Notes: a model not told the origin generated them from the sequence alone. A stretch of 16,140 nt of DNA from Entrophospora sp. SA101 (GCA_958430865.1 CAUDNR010004490.1:25028-41167), one strand, 5' to 3'. Positions 1 through 8,719 are shown, counted from the first letter of the stretch. Translations and numbers: made by a program.

Positions 1-209
1 GTTATTATTTTGTTGTTATCAAGGTTGTTATTAACAATATTAACAATTGATTTATTTATGATTATAGTAACTTGGTCTAAAGCCAAGTGTATTTATACCT
101 CTTGGTGCAGTACTGTGAGATAGTAAATCTTGGACCTATCAATACCCGGTTAATATTGACCAATTAGAACGAATTTACTACGGAAGTCATGTGATGCGCT
201 AAATATTAT

Positions 210-336
210 TACCATAAAGTCTGGAAAGATAGCATCCCCTTTTTACATATGTGTACCATTTTTTTATATTGACGCTCAATTGTTTTAAAGTAGGAGTGCT
301 GTCTTTCAGGGTGCTATCTTTCCAGACTTTACGGTA
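210..336. mobile_element. MITE-like hairpin element with TA flanks (candidate Tc1/mariner-type)
   Basis: Two inverted arms of about 26 bp face each other. The left arm (212-237) starts CCATAAAGTCTGGAAAGATA and the right arm (about 309-334) is its reverse complement with one or two mismatches. Both ends are flanked by TA (210-211 and 335-336), giving a 123-bp core. Inside the right half, a short motif related to the arm (GTGCTRTCTTTC) is repeated in tandem. Nothing in it could encode a transposase. The TA flanks are what Tc1/mariner elements leave, but TA is frequent in such AT-rich DNA, so the superfamily is inference. The inverted repeat itself is certain. Confidence 0.6.
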
Positions 337-1093
337 TTGTAATGGCCACGCCACACATTTTGCAGTGTCATATGAAAGATTATTCCTATTCATATTTCTA
401 TATTTATATTTATTAACCTCCTCATTACTCGCTTATTCATTTTGTATGATTCTGAAAGTTTTGCAGTCTCTAGAGCTGATTCATCTAACACAAATATTCT
501 AGAATCATTATCTTTATCGAATTCACTCTATGATCTCTCTTCTTTATTACTATTCGATTTCTTTGATTTCTTTCAACTAAGCTTGGGCTGACTCCATTTT
601 GTTCTTGCTCAAGTTTATTATGAGATTTACTTTTTATATTTTTGTAAAAGGAAAAGGAAGTTAAAATATTAGTATAAAATTATGGATAATTAAATAGAAA
701 ATATGGGAAAGCAAATATTTGATGATATATAGTATAAAAAAATATTTTACTTGTTAATATAAATTACACTGATTTAATGGCATACCGAGACAAAATTTTT
801 CTTGACTTCTTTATTATTATATCCGTTAAATAAAAAAGAACTCTTTAATAATCAATAATCATTAGATCTAATAATATCATAGAAATAAATAAATAGATGG
901 TAATTATATCTTTCCTTTACGAGTAAAATATGAACTTTGCAATCGATGAAGAACTCTGCAATATTTTTCAATAAATTGCCATTATAAGCTTAGTTTCTGG
1001 TAAGTTTATTGGTATCAGTACTCTCAACAAAACAATAGTTTTTCGTTTAATTTATGCTTTATTGAATTTACATTTTATTGAGTTTTTATCTCC

Positions 1094-1117
1094 TTTGTTA
1101 ACTATATAGTTAACAAA
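1094..1117. repeat. Perfect 24-bp palindrome
   Basis: The 24 bases read identically on both strands, with centre TATATA and GTTAAC on each side. Flanking bases do not continue the symmetry. It could be a cruciform, a dimeric protein-binding site or a transposon remnant; nothing distinguishes these. Confidence 0.85.
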
Positions 1118-1160
1118 AGCATAAAAGGTACATATAGACAGAAGATTCGTGTGAATTGTA

Positions 1161-1204
1161 TTTTTATATTGAAAAAACTAATAAATACTATTTCAATATA
1201 AAAA
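1161..1204. repeat. Inverted repeat, 14-bp perfect arms, 16-nt loop
   Basis: The arm TTTTTATATTGAAA (1161-1174) is followed by its exact reverse complement TTTCAATATAAAAA (1191-1204). It lies in non-coding DNA far from any gene end, so a terminator role is unlikely. It may be a small foldback remnant. Confidence 0.8.
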
Positions 1205-1358
1205 ACGCTCTAATATGATTTATTCCTTTTTTTATTATCATTATCCAAGTCCCTTTAGAAATCAATGCTTAAAAATGATTTCAAACCCCAATTTAAAACC
1301 CAGTTTAACTCTGGGATCAAAATAGTTATCACTAAATTTGCGATAATATTATGAGTTG

Positions 1359-1448
1359 TTACATGCGGAGCATGTAATAATGGAAAACTCGGAATGGTTG
1401 TTGAGTTTAAATAGTGGCACGTAAATGATATTATTTTAACAACCATTC
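1359..1448. repeat. Two adjacent inverted repeats
   Basis: TTACATGC (1359-1366) and GCATGTAA (1370-1377) form a tight hairpin with a GGA loop. Directly after it, GAATGGTTGTT (1392-1402) pairs with AACAACCATTC (1438-1448) around a 35-nt spacer. The cluster lies within a slightly less AT-rich patch (about 1250-1480) that stands out from its surroundings and may be a decayed repeat copy. Confidence 0.6.
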
Positions 1449-2232
1449 TAGATCTTTTGGTTTTTGGCGTAATCATTGCATGTTTCTGTACTCAATAACT
1501 GTGACCGACTATGAAAAATCATAATAATAATGTAAATTTTGGGAACGTCCAGACGTGCAATAATCGAAAATTTAGCATGCATGTCTCATTTCATATGCAG
1601 ACATACAATAAATATTTTTACTTTATTATTAAAAGTTAATTGATATTCTTTCTATTTAACGAAATAATTAATCATTGAACTTGCATAATTTTTTATTTCT
1701 TGTATTATCAATTGTTTTAATAAAAAATGGTCACTGCGATCTTTTTTGAAGAAAAATGTTAAAAAATGCAGTTAAAAAATAGAACTCCAATCTCAAAATT
1801 CATATTGGCGTCCAACATTCTTTATAATTTATTATTGTATAAAAAAATTGTTCACCAAGAAGTTAAGGTTTTAGGTTGAGTTACAAATAAATTCATTATA
1901 AAAAAAACAACAATACTTGGTTAAATGGTACAGGATCTTTATTGAGAATGTAGAACCGGAACTTTCCTTTCTTCCTCAGCTATTTGATTAATGTTACGTT
2001 GTCCTGCTACAAACTTAAAATTTCTAAATGTTTTTATTCAAATTTTTATTTTGGTAAGCAAACAAAGACTAAATTTGTTGATTTTCATCATAAATATGTG
2101 GTGTCAAATTAACGAATGTTTATTATTATTATATTACAAATTAAAAAATTTTATTTTTGAATATAATAGTCAATAAAAAATGCGGTCTTTTTTTTTCCAA
2201 CTTTCTATAGTTGAATCAGTTAATTAAACATA

Positions 2233-4657
2233 ATGAACATCTTTTTAACATTTTTAATATTGCTCAAATGGTTATGTTTAGCGGTAAATTCAGTTCCAAC
2301 TGACCCAAGATTTATACATGCCACTGTTATTGTTAACAATAATTTATATGTTATGGGTGGTGTTTCTAATGGTCTACCATCAAGAGAATTTTTTTCTCTA
2401 GATTTGTCACAACCATTTAATACAACAACTCCGCCATGGAAGGACTTAACTACAGCTTCACAATTGCCAGTATTTTCATCATGGGCTAAAGCTAGTTCCA
2501 ACGCTAAGAATGATACAATATTTTTGTTTGGTGGTATTATGCTTGATGTTGTAACTGGTGATTATAATTTGAAAAGTGTAATTTACACCCATGATTTTAA
2601 AAGCAACCAATGGTCAGTAAACCCACCTGCTTTTCAAGGAATGGCACCTGAAAGACGTAGAGAATTTTCAAGTGTTAATGATCCATTGACTGGCAAATTA
2701 TATATTCATGGTGGAGTAAATGATATGAAAGTTACCACTACTGCTTTGTTTAATGACTTTTTTATTCTGGATGGAAATAATTTATCCTGGAGTCAAATTG
2801 GGAAAACTGGTCTAAATATGCCACCTCCTAGAATTGACCATGTTGCTGTATTGATTGCTAATGGAATAATTGTTTTTATTGGTGGAAGAGAAACTATTAC
2901 ACCTAAGGCTCCTCTAACTGCAGTTCCCATGAATAAGGTAATAAATAATAACTATAATGATTAATAAAAAATGTGTAGTTATTAATTTAATATTAATCTA
3001 TTATTTATTTAAAAAAAGCTTACATTATATGATACTAAAACTGACACTTGGGATTTAATGGTAATTGTTAATTTAATATGAGAAATCTATTTTAATTGGA
3101 AAATATATTAACCATTTTTTGTATTGATAAGACTACAGTGGGTGGTCTAGATATTGAATCCCGCATTGGACATACAGCAGTATATGGTAAATAATAATTA
3201 TTATTATTTGTTTCCTTATCATCATTTGAAAAAAAAATTTCACTTTATATATTTATTTCTTAGCTGCTAATGGCCAAATAATAGTCTATGGAGGAACTAC
3301 ACCTGCAATAAAAACAACACCTACTCCTGAATTAGTTGTATTAGACACAACTACAAAACCTTTTAAATGGATCACACCTCCAGTAACAACATCAGAAGTT
3401 CATAACAACTCACTTACACGTCATCAAGCAGACTTAATTGGAGATTATATGATTGTAACATTTGGTAAATAAATAAATTAATTAATAATAAAAAAATAAT
3501 GATGTTAATGACAATAATATGTACATGTATATTAACATTATTTATGTACTTTAGGTAATATAACAAATAAATTTGGGCCACCTCTTAAAACAAGTAATTC
3601 AATTCAAATACTTAATATAGTTGATTACAAATGGGTAGGATCATTTCCTGGTTTACCTCCTCCTAGCAGTACATCGGGTGATTCAAATTCATATTCAGGA
3701 ACAGTTGCAGCAATTGTGGTTTCAGTTGGTCTTACTTTGATTATTGCTGTATTAATTGTCACTTTCCTTGTATATCGTAGAAATAGACAAAGAAAAGATG
3801 CACAAGGATCTTTATTATCTTCTAACAATGTTTCTCCACCCCTTCCACCCCCTACTCCTTCTTCTTATTCTCAAGGTCAATTTAATAACAATGATAATTT
3901 GATGAGAAGTATTTCCACAACAACACCATCATTAATATCATTACCCAATAGCCAAAGTCCTTCAAATCATAATTCTGTTTATAGTTTGCTTAATAGCAAT
4001 AACAACTTTAACAATAAAAACAACATTAGTCCACCTTCAATGCTATATATTGATCCTAAAAATCCTGCATCACAAACTTTACCAATGATCACTACACCAC
4101 CTTTAACAACTCCAACAACCTCAATATATGGTAGTCATATCAATAACAACAGTAATAATTATGATAATTTTGGTATCATACCACAAGTATATAGTCCACC
4201 TGATTTGGCTAAACAACAACAATTAATGTTGGGAAATTATGCTAATCGACCACTTTCTCTACTTCCTCCAACATCCATTTCCTCATTTAATGATTATAAT
4301 TTAAATTCACAACAATTTTCTAATATTATGGATCCAAATTCACAATCAGGATTAGAAATAATTCCCTCCTTGTCTACTCCAGATTTAAATAATCTTGCAA
4401 TTGGTCAAACACACCCTCATATGTCTACAACAAATCATATAATTCATAATGATGATGATAATGATGATGATGGTGATGATGATGATGATGGTGATGGTGA
4501 TGATGATGGTGATGATGATGATGGTGATGGTGATGATGATAATGATGATAATGATGAACCACTATCACCAGGCTCAGTAATAAAATACCCATTAGTAACA
4601 AATTTATCCACACAACAATCCATGCAATGTGATGATTCACAACCTCAAAATCAATAA
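2233..4657 (+). CDS. Kelch-repeat type I transmembrane protein (701 aa, 5 exons)
   Basis: Exons 2233-2937, 3019-3060, 3132-3186, 3264-3464 and 3555-4657; all junctions are GT-AG and keep phase (2106 nt). Residues 1-20 form a signal peptide with hydrophobic core (FLTFLILLKWLCLAV). About six kelch motifs follow (residues ~25-370): each has a hydrophobic strand ending in GG (VMGG, FGG, IHGG, FIGG, VYGG; the last is FG) and a later aromatic such as W, as in a six-bladed beta-propeller. A transmembrane helix lies at about 384-408 (AAIVVSVGLTLIIAVLIV) and stops at basic YRRNRQRK, so the propeller is outside the cell or in the secretory lumen. The ~290-residue tail is rich in Asn, Pro, Ser and Gln, with an Asp-rich run near 633-668. 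Such proteins are often called galactose-oxidase/kelch-like in fungi. I see no catalytic copper site, so ligand binding is more likely than enzymatic activity. The ligand is unknown. Confidence 0.88.
4448..4558 (+). repeat. GAT/GGT/AAT trinucleotide repeat encoding an acidic tract
   Basis: About 37 codons are almost only GAT, with interspersed GGT and AAT, encoding Asp with Gly/Asn interruptions in the cytoplasmic tail of the kelch protein. The interruptions are all one base away from GAT, as expected of a decaying microsatellite. Length variation between strains would stay in frame. The opposite strand reads as a poly-His frame, which is a by-product. Confidence 0.9.
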
Positions 4658-4728
4658 CAATAAATGGGGCATACTGTAACAAAACCAGACAAAGTGTTGA
4701 TATTTAGTTACCATTGTACTACTGATAT

Positions 4729-4956
4729 TCATATTATTTTCTTTCCTTTCAAATTATTCAATAACTTCCATATGAAATAATAATTCCAAAAAAATAAATT
4801 CAATAAGACAGTTTCATCCATATTATAAATTCTCTCAGATGGGTAACTCTCGCATTTATTTTTTAATAATGACTGTGCAGTGCAGAATATAGAGGATAAG
4901 CATGTGCATTTATCCCTAGATCCCAAGGTTGGATCTGAGACATAATGTGCATCCAT
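4729..4956 (-). pseudogene. Possible pogo/Tigger-type (DDE_1) transposase scrap
   Basis: A 75-codon minus-strand open frame contains ERIYNMDET at about 4811-4836. This matches the motif (I-Y/F-N-M-D-E-T-G-L) around the first catalytic Asp of CENP-B-like pogo/Tigger transposases. The family's following Gly is Val here (DETVLL), and the downstream aromatic/Lys context is missing. No second or third catalytic acidic residue, DNA-binding domain or terminal repeats are visible nearby. If real, it is a small dead fragment. The call rests on one short motif recognised from memory. Confidence 0.35.
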
Positions 4957-5632
4957 GGAAATCTGTGACTGTAATTATTATTTTATTCATTTTATAAATC
5001 AAATATTTCTCTCACATGATTAAGCAGAACAAACTATAATAATATTAATATACAGTAGAATTTCTAACTATCAATTTCTTATCTGACTTAAACTATTTCC
5101 AAATGTTCATTCTCTTTATCTGTATCATCATCATCATTTGACAGTATGAATGGAATTGGTGGTGACAGTTGATCTAATAGCAAAGTGAAATAGAAAAATT
5201 CATGGTTAACAGAAAAATTATCCTTCAGTCTTATTCTTTCCCATGCAAAACATGTTTATCAATGGCCCAAGAGGAATAATGAAATTAAATGTACTTAATG
5301 GAATTTCTTTTGTTCTTTTGCTCTGTGGTGTGTTATCAAGTAGTGCTTTGATTGTTCTTGATTTGTAGGTGGATAACTTGAAATAGATCCTTGCAGGTAT
5401 TGAAGCTGGACCTCAAGATCATCATTATCAGTCTCATCCTTTTTCTCAACTAATTTAATTACATTTGCAACAATAGTCTGCAAAGAATGACTTGTAAAAT
5501 ATGATGAATTACTAATTATAAATCACAAACATAAAAACTTACTTTTGCCTTCCAGGCCAACAAAATTATGGGAAGTACTTTTGCAAATTCCTCAATTTGT
5601 GAAGGTAAATTCAAAGATTTGGTCCTTAGAAC

Positions 5633-7105
5633 ATGGCACATTGGGGTGTTAGATATAAGTATAATCGCAAACATAGGGGAAACCAAATAATAAAACCTAA
5701 TAGTAGAGATTTTTTGTCGATCATTTTCATAAACTCAAATTACTATTAATTAATTAAAGAAACGTAAACTGTTATAACTCACCATACAGATGAGATTTTT
5801 TAATTCTGAAAAATGTTTTGAGCTTGCAGAGTATGCATTTACAATGTAACAGAGCCATATTTATCAATATTAATGTACTTTCATATTGAAAAAGCAATTT
5901 TTGTCATAAATTCTAGATGTCTACTAATGCAAAATTTAAAAAATCATAATAAACAAAAAAAAAGGGCATTGTTACGTTATAGATAAGGTTCTTAACAATT
6001 AAAAACACTAAATTTTTTTTCTAGCTATTTTGCTTCCAAAGTTATAACCGTTTTAAGATTTTGATTGTTAAAATAAGAAAATCGCCTTTGCATAAACTGT
6101 TCTAACTCACCATAATTATATTTAAACAAAAAAAAAATAGCGTTGTTACGTTGTAGATAAGGTTCTTAGAGATTAGAAACACTTTCAATTTTTTTTGTAG
6201 CTATTTTGCTTCCAAAGTTATAAACGTTTTAAGTTCCCGACTGTTAAAATCCATTTTAATTTATATTTAAATTAAATTAAAGAAAATCGCTTTTCATGAA
6301 AACTGTTATAACTCATCATACAGACAAAAATTTTTAATTCTGAAAAATGTTTTGAGCTCGCAGAATATGTCTCTACAATGTAACAGAGCCATATTTTAAA
6401 AATATTTATTAACATTGATGACTTTCATGTTGTTTTGTCATAAATTCCAAATAACTATCAATACATAAAAATTTAAAAAAATTATATTAAACAAAAAAAA
6501 TAGCATTGTTACGTTGTAGATAAGGTTCTTAAAGATTAAAAACACTTTCAATTTTTTTTTGTAGCTATGTTGCTTCCAAAGTTATAAACGTTTTAAGTTT
6601 CTGACTGTTAAAATCCATTTTAATTTTTATTAAAGAAAATCGCTTTTCATGAAAACAGTTATAACTCATCATACAGACAAGAATTTTTAATTCTGAAAAA
6701 TGTTTTGAGCTCGCAGAATATGTCTCTACAATATAACAGAGCCATATTTTAAAAATATTTATTAACATTGATGACTTTCATGTTGTTTTGTCATAAATTC
6801 CGAATAACTATCAATACATAAAAATTTTAAAAAATTATATTAAACAAAAAAAATAGCGTTGTTACGTTGTAGATAAGGTTCTTAAAGATTAAAAACACTT
6901 TCAATTTTTTTTGTAGCTATGTTGCTTCCAAAGTTATAAACTTTTTAAGTTTCCCGCTTGTTAATACTGTAAATAGCAAAAAAATATATATTTTTAAAAT
7001 TTGATCAACATATTTATGTGGTACAAAACCCTTACTAATTGATTTTATTATTTGGTTTCCCCTATGTTTGTGATTATATTTGTATCTAACACCCCAAATG
7101 GCACA
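5633..7105. mobile_element. Non-autonomous DNA transposon, 1457 bp, with 8-bp target duplication
   Basis: The element core runs 5641-7097. Its ends are inverted repeats of about 55 bp (5641-5695 and 7043-7097), starting TTGGGGTGTTAGATA, with about three mismatches. Both sides are bounded by the exact duplication ATGGCACA (5633-5640 and 7098-7105); one further shared T makes 9 bp possible. Eight-bp duplications are typical of hAT and P elements, and 8-9 bp of Mutator and Merlin types. The TTGGGG terminus does not settle which. No transposase frame is visible. The interior is almost wholly tandem repeats (see next entry), so it must have moved using an enzyme from elsewhere. It interrupts an exon of the minus-strand pseudogene. 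Confidence 0.85.
5755..6965. repeat. Tandem array of four ~355-bp units inside the transposon
   Basis: Two landmarks recur. The first, (A)CTGTTATAACTCA or near variants, falls at 5771, 6099, 6304 and 6658. The second, GTTACGTTGTAGATAAGG or near variants, falls at 5971, 6145, 6508 and 6861. Spacing shows a unit of about 355 bp; the second copy is shortened by an internal deletion of about 155 bp between its two landmarks. Copies three and four are nearly identical, while the first is more diverged. Within one unit, the first ~90 bases (6301-6390) and the last ~95 (6503-6597) are diverged reverse complements of each other, clearest at GTTATAACT and TCTACAAYGTAACA. The monomer is therefore itself an old inverted repeat. 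Confidence 0.8.
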
Positions 7106-7881
7106 TGTACCCAGTTGGTGAATCCAGTCTCAATAACGTCACAATGAGTCCTATAGTAGATAAAAAATTAAATCTTCAGATAGAAATATTAATAATAACT
7201 AAACATATAAACATAATGAATACCAGCATGAATAAATCCAATAGATTCAAGTACTCTGATCTTCTTTTCATCATGATCCATTATGACACAAAGTTGGTCA
7301 AAAATATCTTTCATCATTTTGGGGGTTTTAAGTCCTCTTTCCTTTAAAAGCTTTGTGCCATTGTTTCCCTCATATAACTACCCTGCCTCTGAACATCCAT
7401 ACTCTGTCATGATCTTACGAATAATTAATCGCCTCTCCTTCCTGATGTCTTTCTTTTTAGTACTGATACAGCAGCCACGATTTTTCCTTTGAGATGATGC
7501 TAAGCTACAGGATTCACCTCTGGGACAGATAGATCAGAAAAAGTTTAAGGATAAAAGTTGCAAAAAAAAAAAGGACCAATTGATATCACCTCACAGCTTC
7601 AATTCCATCAATGTCTTCAAATGCTCTATCAATAAAACTCCAGATATGTACCAGATACCACAACTCCAGATGATTTTGTTTTAAACTACATGTTTCATAT
7701 TCACATATCCTATAAATAGAATAATTAGAATCCAAAAAATATTTTATTAAATCCAAAAAGCAGCACTTACAAGTTATACACTGTGTGTCTAATCCAGTCA
7801 TAATCAAAGTGTGTTTGTTGGTTGAAATGAAATCCATTCCATAGGTTGTAGCACAGCTTCTCTAAGGCTTGATATATTGGA

Positions 7882-8364
7882 CTATTTTTTTAATCAAGTG
7901 AGTATAGTCATTTAAAGAAGATTAACATAAAAACGAGACATCTGATCTTATGAAAACTGTTGAGGTACATCAGCAAGTCTCTGGGCAATTAAATATTTCT
8001 TCTATTCCCTATTTTTCCTTTCTGTCCACTAATAGCTGGGTGTCTAGCCCTTTTGATTCTTTCTCCTAATTTGAGAAGTTATTTCAAAAAAATCATTCAA
8101 CCAACAATTATGTCAAGTTTTTTTATTTAGTTATTTTCAATTCACTAATATTTATATCAGGCTGAGAGAGCTCTTACAAGTGATGCAGACATCCAACCAT
8201 TTGGTTTATTTTATCAGGTAAAATGTGAGAAATGTTTTATTTTTGCATGACAGAGTCCAAATAAAGTCTAGTCTAGTCCAATAAGTCCAGTCCAGTTGAA
8301 GCTAATTGGACTGGTCTGGTCCAAATAGTCCAAAATCCAATAAAATAATAAGAATAAAAATAAC
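7882..8364. other. Non-coding junction between the pseudogene and the SARAF fragment
   Basis: There is no supported gene here. It contains possible decayed pseudogene sequence (7920-8040), a 57-bp exon-like stretch (8161-8217, plus strand, flanked by AG and GT and open in frame), and a patch rich in AGTCCA/TGGACT (8253-8340). The SARAF coding sequence should continue on the minus strand here and does not. Confidence 0.5.
8253..8340. repeat. AGTCCA / TGGACT-rich imperfect inverted repeat
   Basis: The left half carries repeated AGTCCA and AGTCTAGTC motifs. The right half (from about 8305) carries TGGACTGG and TGGTCC, so the halves can pair imperfectly around GAAGCTAA. Its composition differs from the AT-rich surroundings. 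It begins about 25 bp beyond the last recognisable SARAF splice donor, so it may be the edge of an inserted element. I cannot find a matching second end. Confidence 0.5.
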
Positions 8365-8719
8365 CTGTGCCATCTGAACCAACATTAATGCATTGAATAA
8401 CATCTATAATTAACAGGAAAAAAATTATACAAAAAAATATTTATCAACACCAATTAATTCATCTTATTATATTGATTCATTTACCAGGTCTATAGACATG
8501 ACAAGCATCACCATTAACACATTCAATTTGTTTAATTGGTGAAACTCTGCGTCCTGTTGTGTATTGATCCCTATGTAATGTTAAAGCTTTTATTTCTTTT
8601 AATAAAACCTTTTCAGTAAACCTTGTAGTATTACAATATTCCGCATAATACGCTATTATTATTATTATTATTGTTGTTGTTGTTGTTGTTGTTAAAAAAA
8701 GAAAGAAGTTTTTCTTCAT
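8365..8719 (-). pseudogene. SARAF (TMEM66) family, N-terminal fragment: two exons only
   Basis: Exon 1 is 8719-8485 and exon 2 is 8403-8365, joined in phase through a GT-AG intron (8484-8404). SARAF is an ER membrane protein that damps store-operated calcium entry through its luminal N-terminal domain. The fragment encodes an N-terminal hydrophobic stretch, then ALTLHRDQYTTGRRVSPI, IECVNGDACHVYRP and VIQCINVGSDGT. These follow the order and spacing of the animal luminal domain (RYTTxRRxxPIPQLxCVGG, then VxQCxNxGxDG). The next expected block (DVQWxC, then VxCEGY and the transmembrane helix) is absent from the whole minus strand of the window. The exon 2 donor is a weak GTTATT. The hydrophobic core is coded by ACA and ATT-type microsatellites (Thr7-Ile6). 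It is either a gene truncated by rearrangement or one whose 3' exons lie elsewhere. Family assignment is firm; the status as pseudogene is inference. Confidence 0.75.
8654..8692 (-). repeat. Trinucleotide microsatellite in the SARAF signal peptide
   Basis: On the plus strand this is an ATT/TAT run followed by a GTT run. On the coding (minus) strand it gives seven Thr codons then six Ile codons, residues 10-22 of the SARAF fragment. Repeat slippage would directly change the length of the membrane-targeting segment. Confidence 0.85.

Larger units (their letters stand above)
337..2232. other. AT-rich intergenic region, no supported gene
   Basis: I see no ORF with recognisable protein features on either strand in this ~1.9 kb. 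It contains several short perfect inverted repeats, listed separately. A short minus-strand open stretch near 905-985 reads like a degraded coding scrap, but stops flank it and I cannot name it. The last part (about 2180-2232) must contain the promoter and 5' UTR of the kelch gene that starts at 2233; there is no obvious TATA box among the many A/T runs. Confidence 0.6.
5088..7881 (-). pseudogene. Broken multi-exon gene of an unnamed family, split by a transposon
   Basis: Minus-strand exons in transcript order: 7881-7771, 7709-7590, 7519-7224, 7150-7098 joined across the insertion to 5632-5543, and 5477-5295. Junctions are GT-AG and phases match throughout. Readable pieces include THFDYDWIRHTVYN, HLELWYLVHIWSFIDRAFED, RGESCSLASSQRKNRG, TKLLKERGLKTPKMMKDIF and ILLAWKAK. 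They resemble a high-copy family of unknown function that I associate with Glomeromycotina genomes (from memory, not named in any domain database I can cite). There are two clear lesions: an in-frame TAG at 7380-7378, where the family continues, and a 1457-bp transposon inside an exon. Upstream of 7881 (about 7920-8040) a short open stretch (YLIAQRLADVPQQFS) may be a decayed earlier exon. Downstream, another frame at 5330-5215 and a piece ending at TAA 5090-5088 (DDDDTDKENEHLEIV) suggest the original C-terminus. Confidence 0.65.

Noticed and set aside
905..985. Minus-strand stretch reading WQFIEKYCRVLHRLQSSYF
   Set aside because: It looks coding-like, but stops lie close on both sides, no splice-linked partner exon was found and no family was recognised.
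3716..4657. A separate gene starting near 3716
   Set aside because: The frame is open further upstream to a good splice acceptor at 3554 and continues the last kelch blade, so it is the last exon of the gene starting at 2233.
4425..4682. 85-codon minus-strand frame with a long poly-His run
   Set aside because: It is the antisense of the GAT repeat in the kelch gene tail, with no other features.
6565..6768. 67-codon minus-strand frame in the transposon
   Set aside because: It covers parts of two repeat units and has no transposase motif.
5755..6965. CRISPR-like repeat array
   Set aside because: The units are ~355 bp without short repeat/spacer alternation, lie inside terminal inverted repeats, and the genome is eukaryotic.
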